From the NCBI RefSeq assembly GCF_900107265.1, contig NZ_FNPJ01000001.1, positions 1-64,000 on the forward strand: 64,000 nt of DNA, written 5' to 3'. This document shows, piece by piece, positions 45,712-54,951 of this stretch; the stretch's first letter is position 1; each line of letters starts with the position of its first letter. The notes under the pieces were generated by a model. The model was not told where the DNA came from, did no database searches, and saw only the letters and a list, made by a program, of their open reading frames with translations. This stretch comes from Nitrosomonas sp. Nm33 (GTDB lineage: Bacteria; Pseudomonadota; Gammaproteobacteria; Burkholderiales; Nitrosomonadaceae). Made by a program: the position numbers and the translations under genes.

Positions 45712-48228
45712 CTATGCGCGTTTCTTCTTACTTGCAGATGGTGATGTTTTAGGTTCATTTGTATTTTCTGTTTTTTCTTTTGAAGCCTTTTTCTCAAATT
45801 CAAACTCTATTTTACCTTCTTTTCCGATTACCAAATAAGCTGAGAATGGTCGTCCTTTTTTAGAGATAAATTTAGTCAACAGATCAGTTTTTCCTGTTTG
45901 CAGTAATTTGACGATTTGCTCCTGTTCGATAGCTCGGTTGAGAATAATTTTTCCAGTTTTAAAGTCGCATGTGTGAGTGGCGCCGACTGCTTTTTCACAG
46001 ACATAATATAATCCGTGCTCATAGACGGAATTGCTGCATTTGGGACATTTGCCGAGAGGTTGCTGGTTGGAGAAATCAATTGCATCAGCTTCTTCTGTAT
46101 CATTGCCACCAAACTCAAATTTCATCTCGAACGTATCAGTAAGTTTGATGATAGCATTAAACAAACGTCCCATTTTGCTGCGAAACCCTTGCAATGGACC
46201 AATTTCACCTTTCGAAATGAGTGTTTCCATTTCTTCTATTTCAAATTGTCGTCCAGCCAGAATTTTCCATAGAGCAAAATCACATTGCTGGCATTGAAAT
46301 TTCTTGTATGTTTCTTGTATAACTCCTCCGCATTTAGGGCAGGGAACTTTGAGTATCGCAAAATCGCCACTTATCGTTTTTCCTCGATGATTTTTCGCTT
46401 GTTCGACAATATGCTGCGTCATGTCAGCAATTTTAGCCATGAATGCTTCACGCTTTAATTTACCTTGCTCGATCTGGCGTAATTTGAATTCCCAATCACC
46501 CGTTAATTCTGGAGAGATCAACTCGGGTATTTTTAGTCCACGCAATAAGGTAATGAGCGAAAATGCTTTGGCAGTTGGATGTAATTCCCGCCCGACACGC
46601 TGTAAATAATTTTCAAAGACGAGACCTTCAATGATGGCCGCACGCGTTGCAGGTGTGCCAAGACCTTTTGCACTCATTGCTGCCCGTAATTCTTCATCTT
46701 CCACCAGTTTTCCCGCTCCTTCCATGGCAGATAAGAGAGTTGATTCATTGAATCTCGCTGGTGGCCGAGTTTGATTGGAAATGACCTTGATTTCTTCAGC
46801 GATAACTGATTTATCAGCGCTAATTGCAGGTAAAACTGTACCATCGCCATTATCATCATGTATTAGCGATTTGCCGTAAACGGCTTGCCATCCAGCATTG
46901 ATCATGACTCTACCCTCTGTTTTAAAGGGCTCATCTTCAACACGCGTAATACGTGTTGTTACAAGAAATTCTGCAGCTGGATAGAAAATTGCAAGAAAAC
47001 GTTTGGTTACCAGATCGTAAAGCTTTGTTTCTGCCTCATTTAATTTTTTTGGCTCGAGTGAAGTTGGAATAATGGCAAAGTGATCGGAAATTTTCGTGTT
47101 ATTAAAAATACGCTTATTTGGTTTTACCCAATCAGAATCCAGAATTTGCTTTGCGAACTGGCCATATTGAGTGGTCGCAAGTGCATGCAGAGTATCTTTA
47201 ACAGGCGCAATGTAATCTTCCGGAAGCGCGCGTGAATCAGTACGTGGATAGGTTAATACTTTATGTTTTTCGTAGAGCGCTTGCGCCAGTCCTAATGTTG
47301 TTTTAGCAGAAAAACCAAAGCGACTATTGGCATCTCGTTGTAAACTTGTGAGATCATACAGTAACGGGCAGGTTTCTTTAGCTGGCTTACTTTCTTCACT
47401 AACTATTCCTGGTTTGCATTGACATTTGATCTTGATCGCTTTTGCTTTATCTTGCTCCCATATGCGTTCTGCTCTAGCTTCGCTATTCTCCTTATCTTTT
47501 GAAAATTTCTCGTCAAACCATTTTCCTTTGTAGTGATCATTGTCACTAGAAAAAATAGCGTGTATCTCCCAGTAGTCTTTGGATACAAATTTTTTGATGA
47601 CTTCTTCTCGTTCAACCAGTATGGCTAACGTTGGGGTCTGAACACGTCCAACAGTAGTTTTATGGAAACCACCTTCTTGAGAATTAAATGCCGTCATTGC
47701 ACGTGTACCATTAATCCCCACTAGCCAATCTGATTCAGAACGACTAACAGCGGCTTCTGCTAATGGTTGTACTTCACTATTATCGAGTAGTTTGGAGAAA
47801 GCTTCTCGAATGGCAGCAGGTGTCATGGATTGTAACCACAGCCGTTTAATAGGTTTTTTTGCTTCCGCGTAGCGTGTGATGTAGCGAAAAATTAATTCTC
47901 CTTCTCGTCCGGCATCACAAGCATTGATCAGCGTATCCACATCTTTCCGCTTGATGAGTTTTGTTAATAATTTCAAGCGAGTAGATGTTTTTTCAATAGG
48001 AATAAGATCAAAATAAGGAGGGATGACAGGTAAATGATCAAAGCTCCATTTGCCGCGCTTAACCTCATAATATTCCGGTGCAGTCAGCTCAAGCAAATGG
48101 CCAACTGCAGATGATAAAACGTATTCGTCACTTTCAAAATAATCATTTTCTTTAGTGAAATTACCTAATGCGCGGGCAATATCTGCTGCCACGGAAGGCT
48201 TCTCAGCGATGATCAATTTTTTGCTCAT
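45712..48228 (-). CDS. topB: DNA topoisomerase III (type IA)
   Basis: An 838-residue enzyme relaxing and decatenating DNA through single-strand passage. The TOPRIM domain begins KLIIAEKPSVAADIARAL and has DTLINACDAGREGELIFRY. The active-site Tyr lies in VLTYPRTDSRALP. It is longer than the 653-residue E. coli TopB because of a C-terminal region with CPKCGG...CQQCDFALW and CPKCSNSVYEHG zinc-ribbon or repeat units and a Lys-rich end. It is next to smg and dprA, a place usually held by topA in related bacteria. Confidence 0.93.
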   Translation of the reverse strand: MSKKLIIAEKPSVAADIARALGNFTKENDYFESDEYVLSSAVGHLLELTAPEYYEVKRGKWSFDHLPVIPPYFDLIPIEKTSTRLKLLTKLIKRKDVDTLINACDAGREGELIFRYITRYAEAKKPIKRLWLQSMTPAAIREAFSKLLDNSEVQPLAEAAVSRSESDWLVGINGTRAMTAFNSQEGGFHKTTVGRVQTPTLAILVEREEVIKKFVSKDYWEIHAIFSSDNDHYKGKWFDEKFSKDKENSEARAERIWEQDKAKAIKIKCQCKPGIVSEESKPAKETCPLLYDLTSLQRDANSRFGFSAKTTLGLAQALYEKHKVLTYPRTDSRALPEDYIAPVKDTLHALATTQYGQFAKQILDSDWVKPNKRIFNNTKISDHFAIIPTSLEPKKLNEAETKLYDLVTKRFLAIFYPAAEFLVTTRITRVEDEPFKTEGRVMINAGWQAVYGKSLIHDDNGDGTVLPAISADKSVIAEEIKVISNQTRPPARFNESTLLSAMEGAGKLVEDEELRAAMSAKGLGTPATRAAIIEGLVFENYLQRVGRELHPTAKAFSLITLLRGLKIPELISPELTGDWEFKLRQIEQGKLKREAFMAKIADMTQHIVEQAKNHRGKTISGDFAILKVPCPKCGGVIQETYKKFQCQQCDFALWKILAGRQFEIEEMETLISKGEIGPLQGFRSKMGRLFNAIIKLTDTFEMKFEFGGNDTEEADAIDFSNQQPLGKCPKCSNSVYEHGLYYVCEKAVGATHTCDFKTGKIILNRAIEQEQIVKLLQTGKTDLLTKFISKKGRPFSAYLVIGKEGKIEFEFEKKASKEKTENTNEPKTSPSASKKKRA

Positions 48229-48401
48229 GAAATTTTTGGCTAGATGATTATATTTTTTGTCAATTACAAGATTGGAATGTTCAGATTATTGAGGAAAGGC
48301 ACATTTTGTGTGCCTAACACACTTTATTTTAAGAGCATGTATTGCTCATTAAATGATGTGTTTATTTAAAGTCGAATTCAGGGTTGATTGTTTCTCAACA
48401 A

Positions 48402-48860
48402 TTAATGCCGATGTCGTGGATTACTCGCTATGAACAATTTTTCCAGAATATTGGGATCAATTAATTGATTTTGTATCCATAGATCAAGCAAAATAACGAG
48501 CTTAATTTTTTCTAGACTGGAATTATTTCCATTCATTTTGAGAACACGATCAATTAATAATTCTCGCTGTAGTGAATTAAGAATACCCGCCTGCTCAAGA
48601 AAAAGAATAAATCCACGTCCTTCCTTATCAATTGCTTCCATTTCAGAAGGCGTATACCATCGTAATGAGTTACTTTGAGCAAATGTTGCCGGATAGTGAT
48701 TATTATCACCTTTTGTAAGATCTGATAACCAATTAAGTGCTTGATTAATTTCATCCTCTCCAAAACCAGCTATAGTTAATTTATGCGTTAATGTTGCAGA
48801 ATCTGGACAACCTCCTCTGTCGAAATAGTTTTCGAATAAGTAAATTAGGATTTCGTACAT
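48402..48860 (-). CDS. smg: Smg family protein (DUF494)
   Basis: About 152 residues, all-helical. MYEILIYLFENYF, FGEDEINQALNWL, RWYTPSEMEAIDKEGRGFILFLEQAGIL and ELLIDRVL are the Smg signatures. Function is unknown, but it is conserved beside dprA and topoisomerase genes. The ATG at 48860 is chosen because conservation starts at MYEIL; an ATG nine codons upstream is in frame. Confidence 0.92.
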   Translation of the reverse strand: MYEILIYLFENYFDRGGCPDSATLTHKLTIAGFGEDEINQALNWLSDLTKGDNNHYPATFAQSNSLRWYTPSEMEAIDKEGRGFILFLEQAGILNSLQRELLIDRVLKMNGNNSSLEKIKLVILLDLWIQNQLIDPNILEKLFIASNPRHRH

Positions 48861-48926
48861 ATAGATACTCTCTTTCACTGTATGCACATTAGTAGATTTT
48901 TATAGTATAAATTTTTATCAATGGCA

Positions 48927-50021
48927 TTAACGAACTCTTTGATAACGGCCGCCAGGTAAACTGGCAACCATTCCGTTTAACTCTAGTGCCAATAGCATGG
49001 CGGATACTGCTTCGACCGTCAAGCCGCTTCGCGTGCATAGGGTATCGATGTCGGTCACGTCATAGCCCAAGTGGGGCAGCAATATTGAATTCCCTTGGGA
49101 ATTACTAAAATCAAGCGTTACGTCAGTATTTCCATGGGGTAACGCAGTCTGACAATTAAACTCATCTAAGATATCCTGGATATTTTCTATCAATTTGGCC
49201 CCTTGCTTAATCAATGCATGACAGCCCTTTGACAAAGGTGAATGTATGGAGCCTGGTATAGCCATCACTTCCCGTCCCTGTTCTAATGCTTGTTTTGCAG
49301 TAATGAGTGAGCCGCTGTGCAAAGTTGCTTCAACGACTAAACAGCCAAGACTCATACCGCTGATAATTCTGTTGCGACGAGGGAAATTTCTGCCCAATGC
49401 AGGCATTCCTAGCGGAAATTCCGAAATCAGTGCTCCTTCTTTTGCCAGCAGGTGGGCTAGTTCCCGATTTCTTGCAGGGTAGACAATATCGAGCCCCGTT
49501 CCTACCACAGCAATGCTTGCTGAAATACCGCGCAAGCCACCTTGATGGGCGGCGGTATCAATTCCTTGTGCCATCCCGCTAACAATGCAAAATCCTGCAT
49601 TACTTGCAGCTTCAGCGAAAGCACCAGCATTGGCTATGCCTTGCGGCGTCGCATTACGACTACCAACGATAGCAAGGGTAGGTGAATTGAGAAGTTTGCG
49701 TTGCCCCTTTAAGTAAAACAAAGGAGGAGGATCGACAATATTGAGTAGTAGTTTGGGATAATCATGATCTGCAAGTGTAATGACGCAGTTAGAAGGGTCT
49801 TCCAACCATTTAAGTGCTGCATCGACTTTGCTCTTGTCTGCACCTCGAGTGATGTTATAAGCAGCCTGCTTTTTTACGATGCGTTCCAGTTGATATGTAT
49901 CCGTTGAAAGAATTTCTCTTGGGTTACCAAAAGCAATCAGTAGCTTGCGAATGGATTCGTCACCTAAGCTATCTATTAGAGTGAGATTAAGCCAGGATTC
50001 AACATCTGGCGGAGCTTTCAT
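48927..50021 (-). CDS. dprA: DNA-processing protein DprA
   Basis: A 364-residue RecA-loader protecting incoming single-stranded DNA during natural transformation. The Rossmann/SLOG core reads LAIVGSRNATPQG, IVSGMAQGIDTAAHQGGL, AVVGTGLDIVYPARNREL, SEFPLGMPALGRNFPRRNRIISG and ATLHSGSLITAKQALEQGREVMAIPG. A C-terminal winged-helix (DNA-binding) segment follows. It provides a useful internal reference for the DprA-like segment in the island macrodomain protein. Confidence 0.95.
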   Translation of the reverse strand: MKAPPDVESWLNLTLIDSLGDESIRKLLIAFGNPREILSTDTYQLERIVKKQAAYNITRGADKSKVDAALKWLEDPSNCVITLADHDYPKLLLNIVDPPPLFYLKGQRKLLNSPTLAIVGSRNATPQGIANAGAFAEAASNAGFCIVSGMAQGIDTAAHQGGLRGISASIAVVGTGLDIVYPARNRELAHLLAKEGALISEFPLGMPALGRNFPRRNRIISGMSLGCLVVEATLHSGSLITAKQALEQGREVMAIPGSIHSPLSKGCHALIKQGAKLIENIQDILDEFNCQTALPHGNTDVTLDFSNSQGNSILLPHLGYDVTDIDTLCTRSGLTVEAVSAMLLALELNGMVASLPGGRYQRVR

Positions 50022-50168
50022 GGTAAAGAATAATACTTATCGTGATTATAAAAAGGAATGTAAATACTATTTATTGCGGAAACAGGAAAGACTATTTTGC
50101 ATAAAAAGTCTGTAAATAATTTCAATTCGATTTAGATATGAACAATTTTAGCCCTAGATATGGTCTAG

Positions 50169-51191
50169 TTAGGGTGTTTTTACCGCATCCAATACTTTGA
50201 TTGCTTGAGAACTTTGCGTGACTAATGCATAAGATACTTTATCAAATACACGAAAAACAAGTACTAGGCCGATGCGTTCATCGGGGAGCATTACAGTTTC
50301 ACCAGTAGGTGATTTTACTTCACTTTTCCGATAAACGGCGAGGACATGGCCTTCCTTCAATCCGTCATGAATGCCTTTATTAAGCGTGATAATAGCATTT
50401 TCACCGATTTCAGCTACACCACCATAGACAGAGATAATACGCCCTTTAATAGCAAAATTTGGTGCATGAGGTCCATAATCTACGTCTCTATCAGGAGGGG
50501 AGGGAATTAAGCGATCGCCATTTAATATTTCTTGGACAGAATGTGTTACCGTTACGGAGCTAATCGTAGCAAAATTTTTAACTTCAACATCCCCCAAATA
50601 AATTGCTTCATATCCAAGGATGTGATTATTATCATCTGGGTCCATCAATGCCTTGCTAGTACGAAAAACTTGCCATAAGGAGCCTTTGTCATGAGGTAAA
50701 TCACGTACATAGATTGTTTCTCCTGTGCTTAATATTACTCGATTGTCACTGGAGCCTAATACAAGGGGTGCTTTGTCAAGAGCATGCTTTTCAATGACCA
50801 ATGGTTGGCTCAGAAATGGTTTGATTTTGTTGGCAGGAATAGTTGGGATACCACCCGCTCCTAATTTTTCTATTCGCATTTTAGGAGATAATTTTATGAT
50901 TGCCTTTTCATCGGAAAGTTTTAATTGATTTCCTTTGGCTGTTTTTTCAAGGACGATGATATCACCCGGATAAACTGTATGTGGATTCTTCATGGACTCC
51001 CGGTTTTGATTCCATATTTCTGGCCATCGCCAAGGATCTTTCAAAAAGCGAGAGGCAATGCTCCATAGTGTGTCACCCTGAACAACAATATAGTGATCTG
51101 GCGCATTATGATGTAGCTCAATTTCTGCTGCCTTAATAGCCTCATTAGAAAAAACGAATATAAGTAAAATCGCGGATATAATTACACGCAT
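50169..51191 (-). CDS. Exported LysM-domain protein
   Basis: A 340-residue protein with a signal peptide (about 1-22) and one LysM peptidoglycan-binding domain (HYIVVQGDTLWSIASRFLKDPWRWPEIWNQN, then HTVYPGDIIVL, about 33-81). The remaining 250 residues are beta-rich without a recognisable catalytic domain. Orthologues lie next to dprA and divergent from def-fmt-rsmB in many Betaproteobacteria. It may be an envelope structural or regulatory factor. Confidence 0.9.
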   Translation of the reverse strand: MRVIISAILLIFVFSNEAIKAAEIELHHNAPDHYIVVQGDTLWSIASRFLKDPWRWPEIWNQNRESMKNPHTVYPGDIIVLEKTAKGNQLKLSDEKAIIKLSPKMRIEKLGAGGIPTIPANKIKPFLSQPLVIEKHALDKAPLVLGSSDNRVILSTGETIYVRDLPHDKGSLWQVFRTSKALMDPDDNNHILGYEAIYLGDVEVKNFATISSVTVTHSVQEILNGDRLIPSPPDRDVDYGPHAPNFAIKGRIISVYGGVAEIGENAIITLNKGIHDGLKEGHVLAVYRKSEVKSPTGETVMLPDERIGLVLVFRVFDKVSYALVTQSSQAIKVLDAVKTP

Positions 51192-51211
51192 AGATTTAAC
51201 CTGGATTTCTC

Positions 51212-51308
51212 AGTTGGACGGAATGGAGTGTGTCATTTTGCGAGTGTAAAGCAAGGCGTAACGACACGGAATAGTTGTTCCATTCCAAGGAGTTGCAACG
51301 CAGCCATG
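51212..51308 (-). repeat. Diverged relative of the inner part of the element at 3620-3855
   Basis: On the reverse strand, the segment ending CACACTCCATTCCGTCCAACT, preceded by CGCCTTGCTTTACACTCG, aligns with CACACGCTCCACCCCGTCCAACT and CGCCTTGCCTCGCACCTG in the element. Similarity fades upstream. It suggests a dispersed non-coding repeat family. A 65-codon reverse frame across it (51196-51393) is not a credible gene. Confidence 0.5.
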
Positions 51309-51554
51309 TGTTTGCAAAATCGCGCAATCCGTACCGGAGCGAAAATACCCAGAAGGTAAGAATGAAATTTATAGAAAAGGTCTTTATACTCATAATGTTA
51401 ACACCAGAACGAGCGATTAACTGAGGGTTCTAGGTTTAATTTTTAATAGTGAGAGGCCTTCATTTAGATGCTATTCTTTAAGCTTGAATTGAACAGCATC
51501 CAAAGCTTACGATCTAACAGCAGAATTTATTAAACCGAATTACGCTAGTTTGCT

Positions 51555-52061
51555 ATGGCAATTCTGAAAATATTACAATATCCAAATGAAAGACTGCATA
51601 AGGTTGCAGCTCCCGTACCAGCAATTACCGATGAAATTCGTGTGCTGGTTCAAGATATGACGGAAACTATGTATTCCGCAACTGGAATTGGTTTGGCAGC
51701 AACTCAGGTTGATGTGCACCAACGCGTGATCGTTATTGATGTTTCCGAAACTCGTGATCAGCTCCATGTATTCATTAATCCAGAAATTATTGCAAGCAGT
51801 GGAGAATCTGATTATGAGGAGGGATGCTTATCAGTGCCCGGAATTTTCGAGAAAGTAAAACGAGCTGAAAATATCTCAATCAGGGCAATGAATCTGGAAG
51901 GCGATCTGTTTGAACTGAATGTTAGTGGTTTATTTGCAATATGTATCCAGCATGAGATGGATCATTTGATGGGTAAGGTATTTATTGAATACCTGTCACA
52001 ACTAAAGCAGTCACGAATTCGATCAAAATTAAAAAAGTTACAACGTGATGCCAAATCCTAA
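51555..52061 (+). CDS. def: Peptide deformylase
   Basis: A 168-residue metalloenzyme removing the formyl group from nascent proteins. All three motifs are present: [10 protein letters not shown] (G-x-G-x-A-A-x-Q), EEGCLSVPG with the metal Cys, and QHEMDHL with the metal His pair. First gene of def-fmt-rsmB-DUF4390-ntrY-ntrX, divergent from the LysM gene, so its promoter lies in the 163-base gap to the repeat remnant. Confidence 0.97.
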   Translation: MAILKILQYPNERLHKVAAPVPAITDEIRVLVQDMTETMYSATGIGLAATQVDVHQRVIVIDVSETRDQLHVFINPEIIASSGESDYEEGCLSVPGIFEKVKRAENISIRAMNLEGDLFELNVSGLFAICIQHEMDHLMGKVFIEYLSQLKQSRIRSKLKKLQRDAKS

Positions 52062-52125
52062 TTTACCTTGCCTTGCCTAAATCTGTTTCTTTACAAGAAA
52101 TGAATATGTTGATCTGAAGTTTTCT

Positions 52126-53079
52126 ATGAGAATTATTTTTGCTGGTACACCAGCTTTTGCAGCCAGGGCATTGATTTCTTTGCTAAGTGCTGAATATCAG
52201 ATCGTATTAGTGTTGACTCAACCAGATCGTCCAGCGGGGCGTGGGATGAAAACCCAGATAAGTGATGTAAAAAAAGTTGCGCAGGCTTATGATATTCCTT
52301 TGTTGCAACCGCTTACATTAAAATCGAAAGCTATTCATACGCAACTAAAGGCATTTGATGCGGATGTAATGATTGTTGCAGCATACGGATTAATCCTACC
52401 AGAAGAAGTTTTAAAAATTCCACGTTATGGTTGTTTGAACATTCATGCCTCCCTCTTGCCTCGTTGGCGAGGTGCAGCGCCTATTCAACGAGCCATATTG
52501 GCAGGTGACCAGGAAACGGGTATTACCATCATGCAAATGGATGAGGGGCTTGATACTGGTGATATGCTACTGCAACGTCACATTCCTATTGACTCTGAGG
52601 ATACGGCACAAACTCTTCACGATAAGCTTGCTGATTTAGGCGCACAGAGTATTGTCGAGGCATTAGGATTAATGCAGCTTGATAAATTGACAGTGATTCC
52701 CCAGGATGAAATACAGGCATGCTACGCTTCAAAAATCCAAAAAAAAGAAGCGGAAATTGACTGGAGAGTGGATGCGGACCAAATTGATCGAAGTATTCGT
52801 GCTTTTAATCCTTATCCGGGAGCTTATACGTACCTGCAAGGTAATTTATTGAAAATATGGCAAGCTAAGGCTGTAAAAAATAATTCTGGCAAAGCGGGAG
52901 AAATTATTACGACCGGCAGTGAGGGGGTCGTAGTGGCTTGTGGAAAAGGAGCGCTGATTTTAGAAGTTGTGCAAAAACCTGGGGGGAAAAAAATGCCTAT
53001 CGCAGAATTTCTGGCGGGACATTGTTTACAATCAGGTCAGTTTTTTTCTACAGCGATGAACTGCCAGCTCGGAAAATGA
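52126..53079 (+). CDS. fmt: Methionyl-tRNA formyltransferase
   Basis: A 317-residue enzyme formylating initiator Met-tRNA. MRIIFAGTPAFAARAL at the start, NIHASLLPRWRGAAPIQRAI with the catalytic Asn-His, MDEGLDTGDML and the C-terminal OB domain are present. Its TGA overlaps the rsmB ATG (ATGA), so translation is coupled. Confidence 0.97.
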   Translation: MRIIFAGTPAFAARALISLLSAEYQIVLVLTQPDRPAGRGMKTQISDVKKVAQAYDIPLLQPLTLKSKAIHTQLKAFDADVMIVAAYGLILPEEVLKIPRYGCLNIHASLLPRWRGAAPIQRAILAGDQETGITIMQMDEGLDTGDMLLQRHIPIDSEDTAQTLHDKLADLGAQSIVEALGLMQLDKLTVIPQDEIQACYASKIQKKEAEIDWRVDADQIDRSIRAFNPYPGAYTYLQGNLLKIWQAKAVKNNSGKAGEIITTGSEGVVVACGKGALILEVVQKPGGKKMPIAEFLAGHCLQSGQFFSTAMNCQLGK

Positions 53080-54350
53080 TTAAAGCTCAGCACCTCGCTG
53101 TAATCGCTATAGGGCGTGTTCTTGCAGGCAAAAATCTAACGGAAGTTTTACAGGAGATATGGCAATCGAATCTGCCTCTTTCTCATCAACAGCAGGGTGC
53201 CATTCAGGATCTGACCTATGGAGTGCTGCGTTATTACGGGCAACTTAACGCATTGCTCAATTTATTGTTAGATAAAACGCTACAAGATCTTAAGCTGCGT
53301 TATTTACTATTGGTAAGTTTATATCAGCTGCAATACAGCAAAGCGCCTTCCTATGCAATTGTTGATCATGCCGTTTCTACTGCCCGCCTCGTAAGTGATA
53401 AACGCGGTGCACCAGGATTGGTTAACGCCGTCTTGCGGAATTTTATACGGAATAGCTCTGCATTATGGGAGCAAATTAATAATGATGTTGGGAGATACTC
53501 CCATCCTCAGTGGTGGGTCAATAAGCTTCGTAAACAATACCCCCACCATTATAAAGCTATTCTGAGTGCAAGCAATCAGCATCCTTCAATGACATTACGA
53601 GTTAACGTCCGGAAAATCGGGGTTAAAGCCTATCAAAAAATGCTTGAGGAGCACGGTATTAAAGCCGATTTAATATGGTATGCTGCATTGAAGCTGGCGC
53701 AGCCATTGCCAGTAGAGAAACTACCAGGATTTAAGGAAGGTTTTGTATCAATACAAGATGCAGGAGCCCAGTTGGCAGCGACCTTACTGGATGTGTATGA
53801 TGGTATGCACGTGTTAGATGCTTGTGCTGCGCCCGGAGGGAAAAGCACGCATTTAATGGAATTAGCGCAAATAAAATTAACTGTGCTTGATAGTAATGCG
53901 CAGAGACTTATGCGTGTAGCAGAAAATTTTGAGCGACTCGGGAATGAACCTCATCGTGTGGTATGTGGTGATGCACTTTATCCTTCGGAATGGTGGGATG
54001 GTCAAGCATTTGACCGAATTCTGGCTGACGTCCCCTGTAGTGCATCGGGCGTAGTCAGCCGTCATCCTGATATCAAATGGTTGCGGCGACAAACTGATCT
54101 ATCCATTTTTGCAAGCAACCAAGAGAATATTCTCAACGCTTTGTGGAAAATTCTGAAACGAGAAGGAAAGTTGCTGTATATAACTTGCTCTGTTTTTCAT
54201 GAAGAAAATTCGATTTTAATTAAGAAATTTCTACAATCGCATCAAGATGCTCGTTTATTACCTCTTTCGCATTCTGATATGGTTAATGGGCAATTGCTGC
54301 CAAGCTCCTTGCATGACGGCTTTTTCTATGCCTTGTTTTGTAAGACTTGA
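53076..54350 (+). CDS. rsmB: 16S rRNA (cytosine-967-C5)-methyltransferase RsmB
   Basis: A 424-residue enzyme with an N-terminal NusB-like domain (about 1-140) and a C-terminal Rossmann methyltransferase. LDACAAPGGKSTHLME is the SAM motif I, DRILADVPCSASGV carries a catalytic Cys and TCSVFHEEN the second. ATG 53076, overlapping the fmt stop, was chosen over longer in-frame starts inside fmt. Confidence 0.95.
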   Translation: MIKAQHLAVIAIGRVLAGKNLTEVLQEIWQSNLPLSHQQQGAIQDLTYGVLRYYGQLNALLNLLLDKTLQDLKLRYLLLVSLYQLQYSKAPSYAIVDHAVSTARLVSDKRGAPGLVNAVLRNFIRNSSALWEQINNDVGRYSHPQWWVNKLRKQYPHHYKAILSASNQHPSMTLRVNVRKIGVKAYQKMLEEHGIKADLIWYAALKLAQPLPVEKLPGFKEGFVSIQDAGAQLAATLLDVYDGMHVLDACAAPGGKSTHLMELAQIKLTVLDSNAQRLMRVAENFERLGNEPHRVVCGDALYPSEWWDGQAFDRILADVPCSASGVVSRHPDIKWLRRQTDLSIFASNQENILNALWKILKREGKLLYITCSVFHEENSILIKKFLQSHQDARLLPLSHSDMVNGQLLPSSLHDGFFYALFCKT

Positions 54351-54951
54351 TAGAGCGCTACGATTTAAAGTATTGTTGCAGATCCTAGCGACAATGCTGC
54401 TGATTTTGCTGCTATTGTTAGCAGCACCAGCTCGGGGCGAAGGTGGTATAGAAATAAAATCATTTGCTCTGGAAGCAGTAGGCAAAGGTTACCAAATAAG
54501 TCTTGATGCTGATATCACACTAAACAATACTTTAGAGCAGGCCTTAGAAAAAGGCATCATACTTTATTTTGTATCAAAATTCACTCTCATAGAGAGTCGT
54601 TGGTATTGGCTGGATGAAGAGGTGGCTCGCAGTAAGCGACGTATAGGATTGAGTTATCATGCGCTTACCCGACAATACCGCTTGAATGGTAGTCGAATGA
54701 TGCCACAAGGCTTTGATACGTTGCAGGAAGCACTCCAGACATTGGGAAGGCAGCATAATATCCCTGTTGAGATAAAGTCTACGCTGAAGCAGGATGCAGA
54801 ATATGTCGCAACTTTACAAGTATGGCTGGATATTTCTCGATTAGCCAAACCATTTCAAGTAGAGTGGTTTAGTTCAAAAGATTGGAATCTAAGTTCAGAA
54901 AAAAAAGAATGGCGTATTAAATTGCCTGCGCCCCATAAAGAGAATCTATGA
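54328..54951 (+). CDS. DUF4390 family membrane-anchored protein
   Basis: About 207 residues with an N-terminal hydrophobic segment (about 14-32, signal or anchor) and a beta-rich periplasmic domain: QISLDADITLNNTLEQALEKGIILYFVSKFTLI and RIGLSYHALTRQYRLN are DUF4390 features. It is characteristically encoded between rsmB and ntrY in Betaproteobacteria; function unknown. The start overlaps the rsmB end by 23 bases and the stop overlaps ntrY by 4. Confidence 0.85.
   Translation: MPCFVRLDRALRFKVLLQILATMLLILLLLLAAPARGEGGIEIKSFALEAVGKGYQISLDADITLNNTLEQALEKGIILYFVSKFTLIESRWYWLDEEVARSKRRIGLSYHALTRQYRLNGSRMMPQGFDTLQEALQTLGRQHNIPVEIKSTLKQDAEYVATLQVWLDISRLAKPFQVEWFSSKDWNLSSEKKEWRIKLPAPHKENL

Noticed and set aside
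51196-51393. A 65-codon reverse frame upstream of the LysM gene
   Set aside because: It lies across a non-coding repeat remnant, has no ribosome site and no protein-like composition.
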